In this document: one piece after another, positions 1-8,033 of the stretch | Layout of the letters: the number at the start of each line of letters is the position of its first letter | How positions within the stretch are numbered: the stretch's first letter is position 1 | Notes under the pieces: model-generated | Told to the model about the DNA's origin: nothing | The model's database searches: none | What the model saw: the letters and a program-made list of their open reading frames with translations, nothing else | From: Symsagittifera roscoffensis | Taxonomy: Eukaryota > Xenacoelomorpha > Acoela > Convolutidae | Assembly: GCF_963678635.1 (NCBI RefSeq) | Contig: NC_087063.1 | Span: 74,051,617-74,115,616 of the forward strand | Direction of reading: 5' to 3' | DNA length: 64,000 nt | Position numbers and translations under genes: made by a program

Positions 1-2
1 CC

Positions 3-653
3 GCCTGGAAGGAGTGCTTTGCACTAGTCAAGAGGGAGCTGGAGGCCATAATGGAGAAAGAAATCCTACCAGCCACCATGCCTGAGTTCCCGACAGTCAG
101 GAGGATGACCTTGGGAATGAATAGTCCCTTGGTGGTTCCCTCCATAATGGCGAAGATGATGACGGAGGAAACGCAGAGGCATTTCACGGATGGCTGGGAT
201 CCCCTGTTCATCGGCTACACGGCGGCAGTCTACTTCCACATCAGCGAGATGAAGGTAAATTCGTGGACGACGCAAGCGAAAAAGAGTAGAGGTTCGCAGC
301 CCCCTGGATATGAAGTGCGGAAAGTCTTGAGGACTCTTGAGAAGGAAGGACTTGAGAATATGCTACCCATATGGGATGATGGCAGGATGATCGTGATGGA
401 GGGGCACGTCGCATTGGTGGACGAAATGAAATTTGCCACGAGAAAATACAAGGCACCCTATGGCTTGGAACAAGTAGAAGTGACACAGGAGGGAGCAGAA
501 CTAGATGCAGCAGGTCAACTGCATGTAGCCCTGACGGAATATAAAAAGCTGGATCCTACGACACCGTCACCACTGTCTGTAGACACGCCTGGAGACAAGA
601 GGAGTGGACCTGTTGAGGATCGATTCAAGAATTCTCGAGAGAAGAAGAAATGA
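3..653 (+). CDS. ORF A, unrecognised protein, 5' end outside window
   Basis: The frame is open from the first bases of the window, so the gene begins upstream. The first visible ATG at 51 is probably internal. About 216 codons are seen. The segment from about 190 to 450 looks globular (WDPLFIGYTAAVYF, then LPIWDDGRMIVMEGHVALVD), and the C-terminal 60 residues are polar and end in a Lys-rich tail. I recognise no domain. The coding strand is G/A-rich, unlike the A/C-rich retroelement to its right. The next frame (B) is open from 583, so the two overlap by about 70 nt with a +1 frame change. It is probably an accessory or structural ORF of a nested mobile element, because it precedes a polypurine tract and an LTR-like block. 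That role is inference. Confidence 0.5.
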   Translation, partial: AWKECFALVKRELEAIMEKEILPATMPEFPTVRRMTLGMNSPLVVPSIMAKMMTEETQRHFTDGWDPLFIGYTAAVYFHISEMKVNSWTTQAKKSRGSQPPGYEVRKVLRTLEKEGLENMLPIWDDGRMIVMEGHVALVDEMKFATRKYKAPYGLEQVEVTQEGAELDAAGQLHVALTEYKKLDPTTPSPLSVDTPGDKRSGPVEDRFKNSREKKK

Positions 654-669
654 ATCAGAGGAAGAGAGT

Positions 670-3600
670 ATGGATGAAACTCTCAGTGAAGCTGGAGAAG
701 ACATGGAGGTGGGGAATACGCCTGAACCAGGGCCATCAGGGGAGGAACTCACCACTCAAGAGCTGTTGAAAGACTTGAGTGAAGAGAATTGGGCAGATAC
801 TGCCACCCCACCTCTGAACCCGTCCCCACGGAAGAACCTAGAGTTGCCATTGGCAGGTGAGACCTTCAATATGGGGATGTTACTCTTGAGCTCGGAGGAA
901 AGGGAGAAGAACACGTTCGAAGGGAACAGGGACATATTCTTGGGATCTCTCGAGGATGACGCTTGGCAGGAATTCCTGGGGGAATTCAATCGAGAAGTGG
1001 GCAGCGAGACGACGCTGGACAAGTTCAAGAAGGAACTGTGGGACGCAGTAGTGAGATTCGGGGAACCGCTCCTGATAGGAACGGGCCTGGATGAGAAAGC
1101 AAGAAAAGAGCTGCTGAACAAGCTAGTGGAGCTGAGGAACGCACGATCGAAGACTAGAAAAGAGAAATGTGAGGACAGCTCTACTCTGAAGCGAAAAACT
1201 GTGGATAAAATGGTTGATGATATAAAAAGGGATAAGGTTGGGACTAGTAATATGATTAAAAGTACTAATATCCTTAAGGCTCGAGCAGGGGGGAGGCAAG
1301 AGTTGGAAGGAGTGGATGGAGAGGTCGAATCAATGATGATAGCCACAACACCCTCGAGCAGAGATGTGAAGACTCGCAAGAGGAAGAGAGAAGTGGAAGG
1401 ATGGGGTAGTCCTTCAGTGGATGCTGTTTCGGAAGGAAACTTGAGAGAGACGGCGCCCATCGTTTTGGCTCGATGCAAGACGGCGGCATACAAGAACAGC
1501 TCGGAGCTCAGGAAACCACTTGAAGTAGAAAAGGAAATAGAGGTTTCCACCAGTTCGACGTCAGAAGAAGACTTCAAGCCTCAGAAGGTAAACGTGAAGA
1601 GAGGTTCAACGAACGGACAGGTAGGGGAAGTGGAGATCGGCAAAGAATGGATCTCGAAGGCACATCAGGACATGGGCAAACAAGTGACGAGTGATCCATT
1701 GGAGAGGAACAAGACGAGGAACACTTCCCGGACGTGGTGGGTGGCCCTCGAAACATTGAAGGAAATGGAGGACTGCTTGAAGAAGTTGGACAGTGGAATA
1801 GCTCGCAGGCGACGCAATTGGGCCACCCAGCAAAAAGCCGAGGTTAATAAGATAGAGATGGCAAGTCATCTGAAGGGGTCCTGGCAGAGTTTGTTGAAGG
1901 ATTATTTTGAAGAGGCGATGAGAACATCCTCATCAGCACCGCCACTAATGGCGAATCCCTTCGTTAGGACTGCGGGACAATTAATGTTCACCTGGAGTCT
2001 GGTGGGAATAGAGTTGGAGACATTGACCTCGTATGACAGGCTGAAGTTGGGAAGCAAGAAGCTAGAGGTGTATCAGGCACTGATGCAACACGTGGCCAGG
2101 TACAATTCAGGCTTGAGCCTGGCTAGAAGAAAAGATGCCACATGTTTCTTGAGATGGATAATGTCAATGATGTCTGATAGCACCATCCTGGCATGCCACC
2201 AAAGAGCAAGTGGAAGTAAAACCATGGAGAGAAGAGTCTCAACGATCATCTTGAACGTATATCAGAGTACAGGAATAGAGAAAGAAGATGGTTCCAGACT
2301 ATCCTTAGAGAACCATCGAAAGCTGGACGAGGTACGGAGGTTCTCTAATAAGAAGTTCGAGGAAGAACATGATGTTCACCGTAACCTGGCCTCGTCAGAA
2401 CAGTACTCGAGACTCAGTGAGAAGGGGGAATACCAATATGTGTCTGGAGTGATGGGAATAGCCTACAATCCCTTCTTAGACTCGGAAGCTGGAGGAGCCC
2501 ACAGAAACCATGAGGTAGCGGAGCTACTGAAGTTTTGGACAGAAAGAATAATGGAAGTAGACGCGGTGGAAAAAGAGGGGCCGAGCCTGGGCCTGATTCT
2601 TGAGAAAACACCAGAGGTGATAAGCATACCGCGCTCAAACAAGAGAGTTGAAGTGAACATGGGCGGTGGAAATGGCTTGTTAACCACGAACTTGGGAGTG
2701 ATATGGAAGCTACTAAGACCCTCCTGGTGTCCACATCCCCATGCAAGTCTAATCGAGGAAACCACCGAGCGAGTGAGGTTAGCACCAACGGAAGATGAAG
2801 ATCTGGCGAAGTTGAGTGTGCTACATAAGCTAATCACGCCCCAGATGCAAGAGCCAAGCGAAAGGACGAGCGACCCCGGGTCAGCAAAGAAATTGGAGCC
2901 GGGTAGCTGTCTGGATTCGACGTGTGGGAACGGAGAGCACATCTGCGATGGACGGTCATGCGTCAGAATACTGTCGTTTCAAAAAGAAGACCTGGTCACT
3001 TGGTTCGAAGACATCACAGAAAGGGAGAAAAGTGAAGTGCAAATAATAGCGGAATGTTACGCGAGAACCACGGTGAATATAGCGACAGCTCTCGGATTCT
3101 TCTCGAGAATGTGTGGTCTGCAGGCACTGGAGAGACTGGAATCTGAACATCATTTGGTGACGGCGTTGAGCGTAGAATCATGGCCCGGGGTGTTGCAGGT
3201 GACTCAAAAACACATCCGGAGCTGGAAGGTTGGTCTTGAGGCGGAAATGGGACTTCCCATGAGCGAAGCTTATGGCTTGCCATTGAACGCGAAATCGCTG
3301 ATAGGGTCAATGATGGCCAACTTGTGCGGAAGTCACTACCCGCTACACATGGCGATGGTGGCAGTGTCCAGCCAGAGAATACTGGTGGACAAGGCCTTCT
3401 CAGTGCCCAAGTGCGTGAGGTTGGCTCGGATGTCGCATCACTCGCACAAGTTGTTGAGAAAAATCAAAGGGACAGTACCAAAAGAATTGAGAGATGACTT
3501 AAGCAAAATCTGGGGAGAAGATCTTCTGAAGTTGGAAAGAGAAAACACGAGCGATCACGAGAGACAAAACGTGATCGGGAAACCTGTGGGAAGTACTCCG

Positions 3601-3957
3601 AACCTGGAAGACAACGACACGATGCACGAGAAAATGATGGAGCTTGAGCCTCTCTTGGAAGCCTCAGGGGAGCGTAATCTCAGGAGCATTGAGATCTCTC
3701 ATGGGGAATGCCCATGCCACTGTTTGGCACAAACGGTGTGGTACCCAGATCACAAGAACCTTTGCCTGGTGTGGGATGTGGAAGAGATTCGGTCGATCGG
3801 ACTACCGGATCACCGGCAGAAGGTGACGCTCTTAGTAGTGAGTACGATGTTAGCTCTGAGATGGATAGAAGAGAATATAACGAAGTATCGGGAGGCGACG
3901 ACGCCAACGGCTGAGTCAATATACGCGATAGACTACAGCAGGACTCGAGTTGTTTGA
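670..3957 (+). CDS. ORF B, large unrecognised protein (about 1,095 aa)
   Basis: The frame is open from 583 to the TGA at 3955. The first ATG is at 670, 17 nt after ORF A stops. A GTG at 604 or a +1 frameshift out of ORF A would give a longer N-terminus. Residues 1-380 are acidic and basic, low in order and rich in E/K/S. From about 380 on it looks globular, with W, L and aromatic residues. Two Cys/His clusters are visible near the C-terminal half: CLDSTCGNGEHICDGRSC near 2920-2970 and GECPCHCLAQTVWYPDHKNLC near 3705-3770. These could bind zinc. I see no polymerase, protease or integrase motif. A 1.1-kb-scale open frame in AT-rich surroundings argues that it is real. Its neighbours overlap at both ends, as in compact viral or retroelement transcripts. 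Function is unknown. Confidence 0.55.
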   Translation: MDETLSEAGEDMEVGNTPEPGPSGEELTTQELLKDLSEENWADTATPPLNPSPRKNLELPLAGETFNMGMLLLSSEEREKNTFEGNRDIFLGSLEDDAWQEFLGEFNREVGSETTLDKFKKELWDAVVRFGEPLLIGTGLDEKARKELLNKLVELRNARSKTRKEKCEDSSTLKRKTVDKMVDDIKRDKVGTSNMIKSTNILKARAGGRQELEGVDGEVESMMIATTPSSRDVKTRKRKREVEGWGSPSVDAVSEGNLRETAPIVLARCKTAAYKNSSELRKPLEVEKEIEVSTSSTSEEDFKPQKVNVKRGSTNGQVGEVEIGKEWISKAHQDMGKQVTSDPLERNKTRNTSRTWWVALETLKEMEDCLKKLDSGIARRRRNWATQQKAEVNKIEMASHLKGSWQSLLKDYFEEAMRTSSSAPPLMANPFVRTAGQLMFTWSLVGIELETLTSYDRLKLGSKKLEVYQALMQHVARYNSGLSLARRKDATCFLRWIMSMMSDSTILACHQRASGSKTMERRVSTIILNVYQSTGIEKEDGSRLSLENHRKLDEVRRFSNKKFEEEHDVHRNLASSEQYSRLSEKGEYQYVSGVMGIAYNPFLDSEAGGAHRNHEVAELLKFWTERIMEVDAVEKEGPSLGLILEKTPEVISIPRSNKRVEVNMGGGNGLLTTNLGVIWKLLRPSWCPHPHASLIEETTERVRLAPTEDEDLAKLSVLHKLITPQMQEPSERTSDPGSAKKLEPGSCLDSTCGNGEHICDGRSCVRILSFQKEDLVTWFEDITEREKSEVQIIAECYARTTVNIATALGFFSRMCGLQALERLESEHHLVTALSVESWPGVLQVTQKHIRSWKVGLEAEMGLPMSEAYGLPLNAKSLIGSMMANLCGSHYPLHMAMVAVSSQRILVDKAFSVPKCVRLARMSHHSHKLLRKIKGTVPKELRDDLSKIWGEDLLKLERENTSDHERQNVIGKPVGSTPNLEDNDTMHEKMMELEPLLEASGERNLRSIEISHGECPCHCLAQTVWYPDHKNLCLVWDVEEIRSIGLPDHRQKVTLLVVSTMLALRWIEENITKYREATTPTAESIYAIDYSRTRVV

Positions 3958-4492
3958 GACTGCGTGCAAAGTATTCGCCATACCGACGGAAGTCAGGCAC
4001 GTATGGAGTCGCTTGAGGTACTTTCCATGGTTTCGGGCGACACTGACGTCTTGGTTGTACATGACAACGAAAGATCACATGAGAAAACATCAAAAAGAGT
4101 ATCGACAGTTCCAGGCCGAGATTGGGCCGGAAGCTTTCAAGAGACCCCTGCTAACCCATCGTAATGCGATCACGACAGGATGGAAAAGAGTGGGTAAGAT
4201 GTCTAGAGACAATACCAAAGCGAGGGAGTCGATACTAGAGGAAGACCTGGCGAAGAATGTGAGCTTGAGCCTGCACAACTCCTTTTGCTTGAACCGAGAA
4301 GCTAGGGTGAAGGCACTACCCAACCAAGCAAAGAGATTGCAGGAGCAGAGAGAATGGATGCGATCCTATGAACAGCTGAAGGCTTGGGAGGAGATTGTGA
4401 TTAGTTCCGATGATGAAGAGGAACTGTTGAGACAGTTTGCCGCATCTAGCACTTCAGGATGCAGTACCTCCAAGGCGAAGAGCACGAGATGA
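3932..4492 (+). CDS. ORF C, unrecognised, probable C-terminal extension of ORF B
   Basis: This frame is open from 3932, just after a TAG at 3929, to the TGA at 4490, and overlaps ORF B by 26 nt. There is no ATG near its start; TTG at 3950 is the first alternative start. The sequence is basic and aromatic (HVWSRLRYFPWFRATLTSWLY), then helical and charged, ending in an acidic DDEEELL stretch and a Ser/Lys tail. It most likely continues ORF B through a +1 shift or a one-base lesion, because the predicted protein changes frame in mid-domain. I recognise no family. Confidence 0.45.
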   Translation, partial: TTAGLELFETACKVFAIPTEVRHVWSRLRYFPWFRATLTSWLYMTTKDHMRKHQKEYRQFQAEIGPEAFKRPLLTHRNAITTGWKRVGKMSRDNTKARESILEEDLAKNVSLSLHNSFCLNREARVKALPNQAKRLQEQREWMRSYEQLKAWEEIVISSDDEEELLRQFAASSTSGCSTSKAKSTR

Positions 4493-4521
4493 ATGGGCAA
4501 ATCGGATGGATCTTGAGTCTT

Positions 4522-4536
4522 GAGAGGGAAGGGGGG
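4522..4536 (+). promoter_or_regulatory. Candidate polypurine tract
   Basis: A 15-nt all-purine run (GAGAGGGAAGGGGGG) lies 30 nt after ORF C and just before a TG that could begin an LTR. In LTR elements such a tract primes plus-strand DNA synthesis. The call is positional inference, because no matching 5' LTR is in the window. Confidence 0.35.
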
Positions 4537-4538
4537 CT

Positions 4539-5838
4539 TGAGCGTGGATCCGAGTGAAACTTGGATTCACGAAAAAGAAATTTTAACAAAGCAAATATTG
4601 TTACTAATATACTATATTTATTATATAAATCGAAATGCTGCATGACAATTTCCTGATTGAATAGGACAAAAGAGATTTTAAAATGATTGGCTTGAAAAGC
4701 GAAAATTCAAGGGTGCAGGTGTATGCAGATTTTGGTTGCTGTTTAGCAATAGTGTGAAAATTTTAAATGGCTGTGAATTTTGGGGTGTAGATAAGCTTAA
4801 ATCTGCTGCAAACTTCTGTAAATGACCACTGGCACTGTATCTTGAGCAACACTCGGTTTTTCTGGGACTCACTGGCAGAAGACAGCGCGCGATGGGGACA
4901 TCGATCTCGAGTCCGGGGAGTATGTGCCAGTCGGTCATATTTGGAAGTTTGACCTTGAGAGGAGCAAAAAACACTTGATTTTGGAGTGAAATTTAATTTT
5001 TCAAAATTTCGAATGGAACCTGTCATGCACGATTTTCTCGCGAGAACTGAAAATCAGAAAAAGAGATCAGAACAATTTCAGAACAATTGAGTCGCATACG
5101 CGGGAAAGTCGCAAGAAAAAGCAGTAGGAAATTGCTATTCGCAATTTCCATCACTATAATAATCGAGAGTAGAGCTGTCCCATCTGTGACAGAGACGAGA
5201 GCATTCCCTCGAATTGGATTATAACGACTGGAGTATTATTCGGAACTGGACTAGAGTGAACCTTCGGTGGAAAGGTGGACAGCTTGAGTGTCCTAATGGT
5301 TCACAAGAAAACTATTGTCTAGAGTATAAACTTGTTCTCATTGTTAAAACTATAAAACATTAGACTCATTTAGTTACGTTATTTAATTCTTGAGTTAGTT
5401 ACCGACTGGATTATTTCCCACTTCTTGAGCGTGCTACTATGTGAGTACAAATTTAAATTCCTAGAGTGTGTTTTATAATTGTTATGTTGAGGTAAGGCGA
5501 GTTTTAGGTTGATCCATCTGAAATGGATCAAAGTTCCACTGTCTAATAAAAAAGCAACTTAACGGATTGTTCCAACCCGGTTTTTAACGGCGTTCATGTA
5601 TTTTGGGTATCTAGAGACCTAAGTATGGGGACGTTTCTAATTCTAGAGTGGGGGATATTTTAGTAGTAGCCTTTAAGCTGTAACGGTTCGTAGTCTCATG
5701 TCACAAGCGAACCGAACTGGCTCCGACCGTTCTTGAGGTAGAAAAACACAAGAGATGGTGTCCCTGACCCTTGAGCCAGTGGTTATAGGGCCTATTTTTC
5801 TTAAGCCTCATGTGTGACTGCAGTAGACGAATGTTACA
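4539..5838 (+). repeat. Candidate 3' LTR or untranslated end of a nested element
   Basis: This 1.3-kb stretch without convincing ORFs begins TGAGCG after a polypurine tract and ends GTTACA. Directly after it, homology to the giant retroelement resumes in mid-gene at 5839. The TG...CA ends and abrupt junction fit an LTR of a second element inserted into the giant one. Only one copy is visible, so the LTR status cannot be shown here. The ORF-like stretches on the minus strand (4678-5026) have no coding character. Confidence 0.35.
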
Positions 5839-6701
5839 AATCTAAAATATTAAAGAAAGTCGAATTTCAAAAACAACCTTAATTTTGTATTTCACAGTCT
5901 TAAACCTTTGAAATATTTTGAATTTTCATTTTTCAAAATAACATGCTGACAAACACGCAGCGATTTTAGATCATAATTAGCCAATAGGATTCATCCAATC
6001 CGTCACCTTCTATAACTCTAACACAAACCAACTAGACGAACGATATTAAACTCCAGGCATATCTATAACTATAACTTTACGACCTCCAGGCCAAAAATAA
6101 TCAAACCACTCCAACTTGACAACTAAAATAAACATCACCATAATATCATAACCCTCCCTTATCTAATAAACCAAAGATCAACAATATTTCCCCAACTCAG
6201 CCCTCAAATACCCCCCAAACAAATATGTTAAATTAGCCTAAAGTAAAAGAACGACCATTTTAATTAGCCTAAAGTATAAAAATCTCGAAAATACCCCAGA
6301 TCATTTGACAAATGAAAATAAAGACAAAGAAGACCTCCCGATCACCATAAAATTTGCCCCCAACAATTTTTCACAAAACTCAACCCACTTGTCAAAAAAC
6401 CAATAAATAATCCGACCACACTTGAAAATTGCCCCAAACAACAAAAAATATTCGATCAAGAAGTCATTTCGTAAATGCTCTTCTCTCAATCAGTCACTAT
6501 AATTATCACAAACCTCAAACAATTTTTTACGATACTTAAAACTTTTATAATATTTCTTTTTGATATCTTTGAATCTTTTGTAATAATCTTAATCATTTTT
6601 TGCAATATTTTTTAAATTTTCTATTCCCTATTTGAACTATACCTCCAACTTTCAAAAGCTATTGACTATATCCACAGGTACGATTCACAAAACTTATCTA
6701 A
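5839..6701 (+). other. End of pol and non-coding spacer, left copy
   Basis: The first about 45 bases encode the last residues of the pol tail, up to TAA at about 5880. The rest is AT-rich spacer shared with 36330-37146 of the other copy. A donor-like CAG|GTACGA (after 6677) is conserved in both copies. I see no other gene. The minus-strand open stretch at 6301-6489 is not preserved as an ORF of similar length in the second copy. Confidence 0.6.
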
Positions 6702-6890
6702 ATGATACGAACCATTTTTAGTAGAACCGATATTTTTTTACTATTTGTAATTTTTATAACATTTCTATCATCCCTCATCCTGACAATATGCAAATGTATA
6801 AAAAAAGCAATCATCACATTCGCCCTAGCAACAATTCTCCTAATTCTTTTTTTAGAAGAATACTATAATAAACATAAACTTTTTCACTAA
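6702..6890 (+). CDS. Small membrane ORF, 62 aa (left copy)
   Basis: A short protein with two hydrophobic stretches (about residues 9-27 and 35-50) separated by a Cys/Lys loop (CKCIKK). It could be a two-helix membrane peptide. It stops with TAA at 6888, and ORF-X follows in the same frame without its own ATG. The second copy has eight instead of seven T residues near the end, which changes the last residues and gives 55 aa. It could also be only an intron-like leader, because a donor-like site precedes it and a T-rich AG acceptor-like site (6847-6855) lies inside it. No family recognised. Confidence 0.4.
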   Translation: MIRTIFSRTDIFLLFVIFITFLSSLILTICKCIKKAIITFALATILLILFLEEYYNKHKLFH

Positions 6891-8033
6891 AAGAATAGAC
6901 CAAAAAAGCTATCAAAAATTGCTACCCAACAATCACATAGTCAGTCTTCACCGACATCATCCCAAGAAAACCCGACAACACCTTCAACTACCCAAAACCC
7001 CCAAACATCTACACGAATTTCTTTTCAAGATAACCCATATACCTTTGAAGAACGACACGCTCGCTTATCAGAACCACTAGAACCAGTTCAACGACAAGCA
7101 CCTCTAAGCGAACCAACATATAACTTATACCCAACACTACCACAAGAATTAAGTAGAATAAGAAATCCTAGTCAAAACCAAAATACAGTCGAAATAAATA
7201 GACAAATTATACATCCTCGACGAAACAGAAATTTTCAAACTCCCCGAGTTCATTTTGATATACCTCAATCCCCATCACAAAACACTCCAGAAAACCCCAT
7301 TGGTATATTACCAGAAACCCCTACGCTTCTTTCACAACGCAGCACCTCAAGCCTACCATCAGATTACTTAGGTTCAACACCAACATCTGAACAAATACGT
7401 GAAAATCCCTTTAACCCCCCAAACTAAGCATCACGACTACCATATTGGACAACACATTCATTCACACAAGGTGAACTAAATTTAGTAAATGATCCAATAG
7501 ATATTTCTACGGATACAACAACATCCTCATCACTACCAAAAACATTATCACTACCATCAACACCATCAATAAGCCAGATTTCACCACCACCTTTTAACTT
7601 AAATTTCCCAAATAACCTCGACGCTAGATATCGAGAACAATCATCAACAAATATTCCTTTAAGACTAGACTGGAATACATTCACAGCACCTCCACCATTA
7701 TTTGGACAACACCTAGAAAGTAACCGACTCCACAATTGGGCACTAAATAGACTACAATATAGACAAGACATTCACGAAGACATTCGTGCTCATAACATCC
7801 AAATACTCCAACAGAATAGTCTACAATTAAAATTTGAAATCACGGTTAAATTAAACAACATTACTCAACATCCCTATCCATTAAATCCACCAAATATAAC
7901 AGCTCAATCCCTACCACCACCATTTATAACAACTGAAGTAATATACAAATACGACAGATATACCAAAAAGACAATTGGTTACATCACATTTTATAACCCA
8001 TACTCAGGATTGTCATACACATGTATATTCTAA
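6891..8033 (+). pseudogene. ORF-X, left copy, one nonsense codon
   Basis: A 380-codon frame without any in-frame ATG near its start. In this copy it is broken by TAA at 7425-7427, where the second copy has CAG. The N-terminal two thirds are rich in S/T/P/Q/N and probably disordered. The last about 120 residues (from LRLDWNTFTAPPPLFG) look folded. Differences from the other copy are mainly synonymous third-position changes, so it has been under protein-level selection. It overlaps the Env-like start by 13 nt. Expression must use splicing, readthrough or a non-AUG start. Confidence 0.65.

Noticed and set aside
756-1577. Long minus-strand open frame (273 codons) opposite ORF B
   Set aside because: Ser/Leu/Phe-rich shadow of an A/G-rich coding strand; no independent start context or domain.
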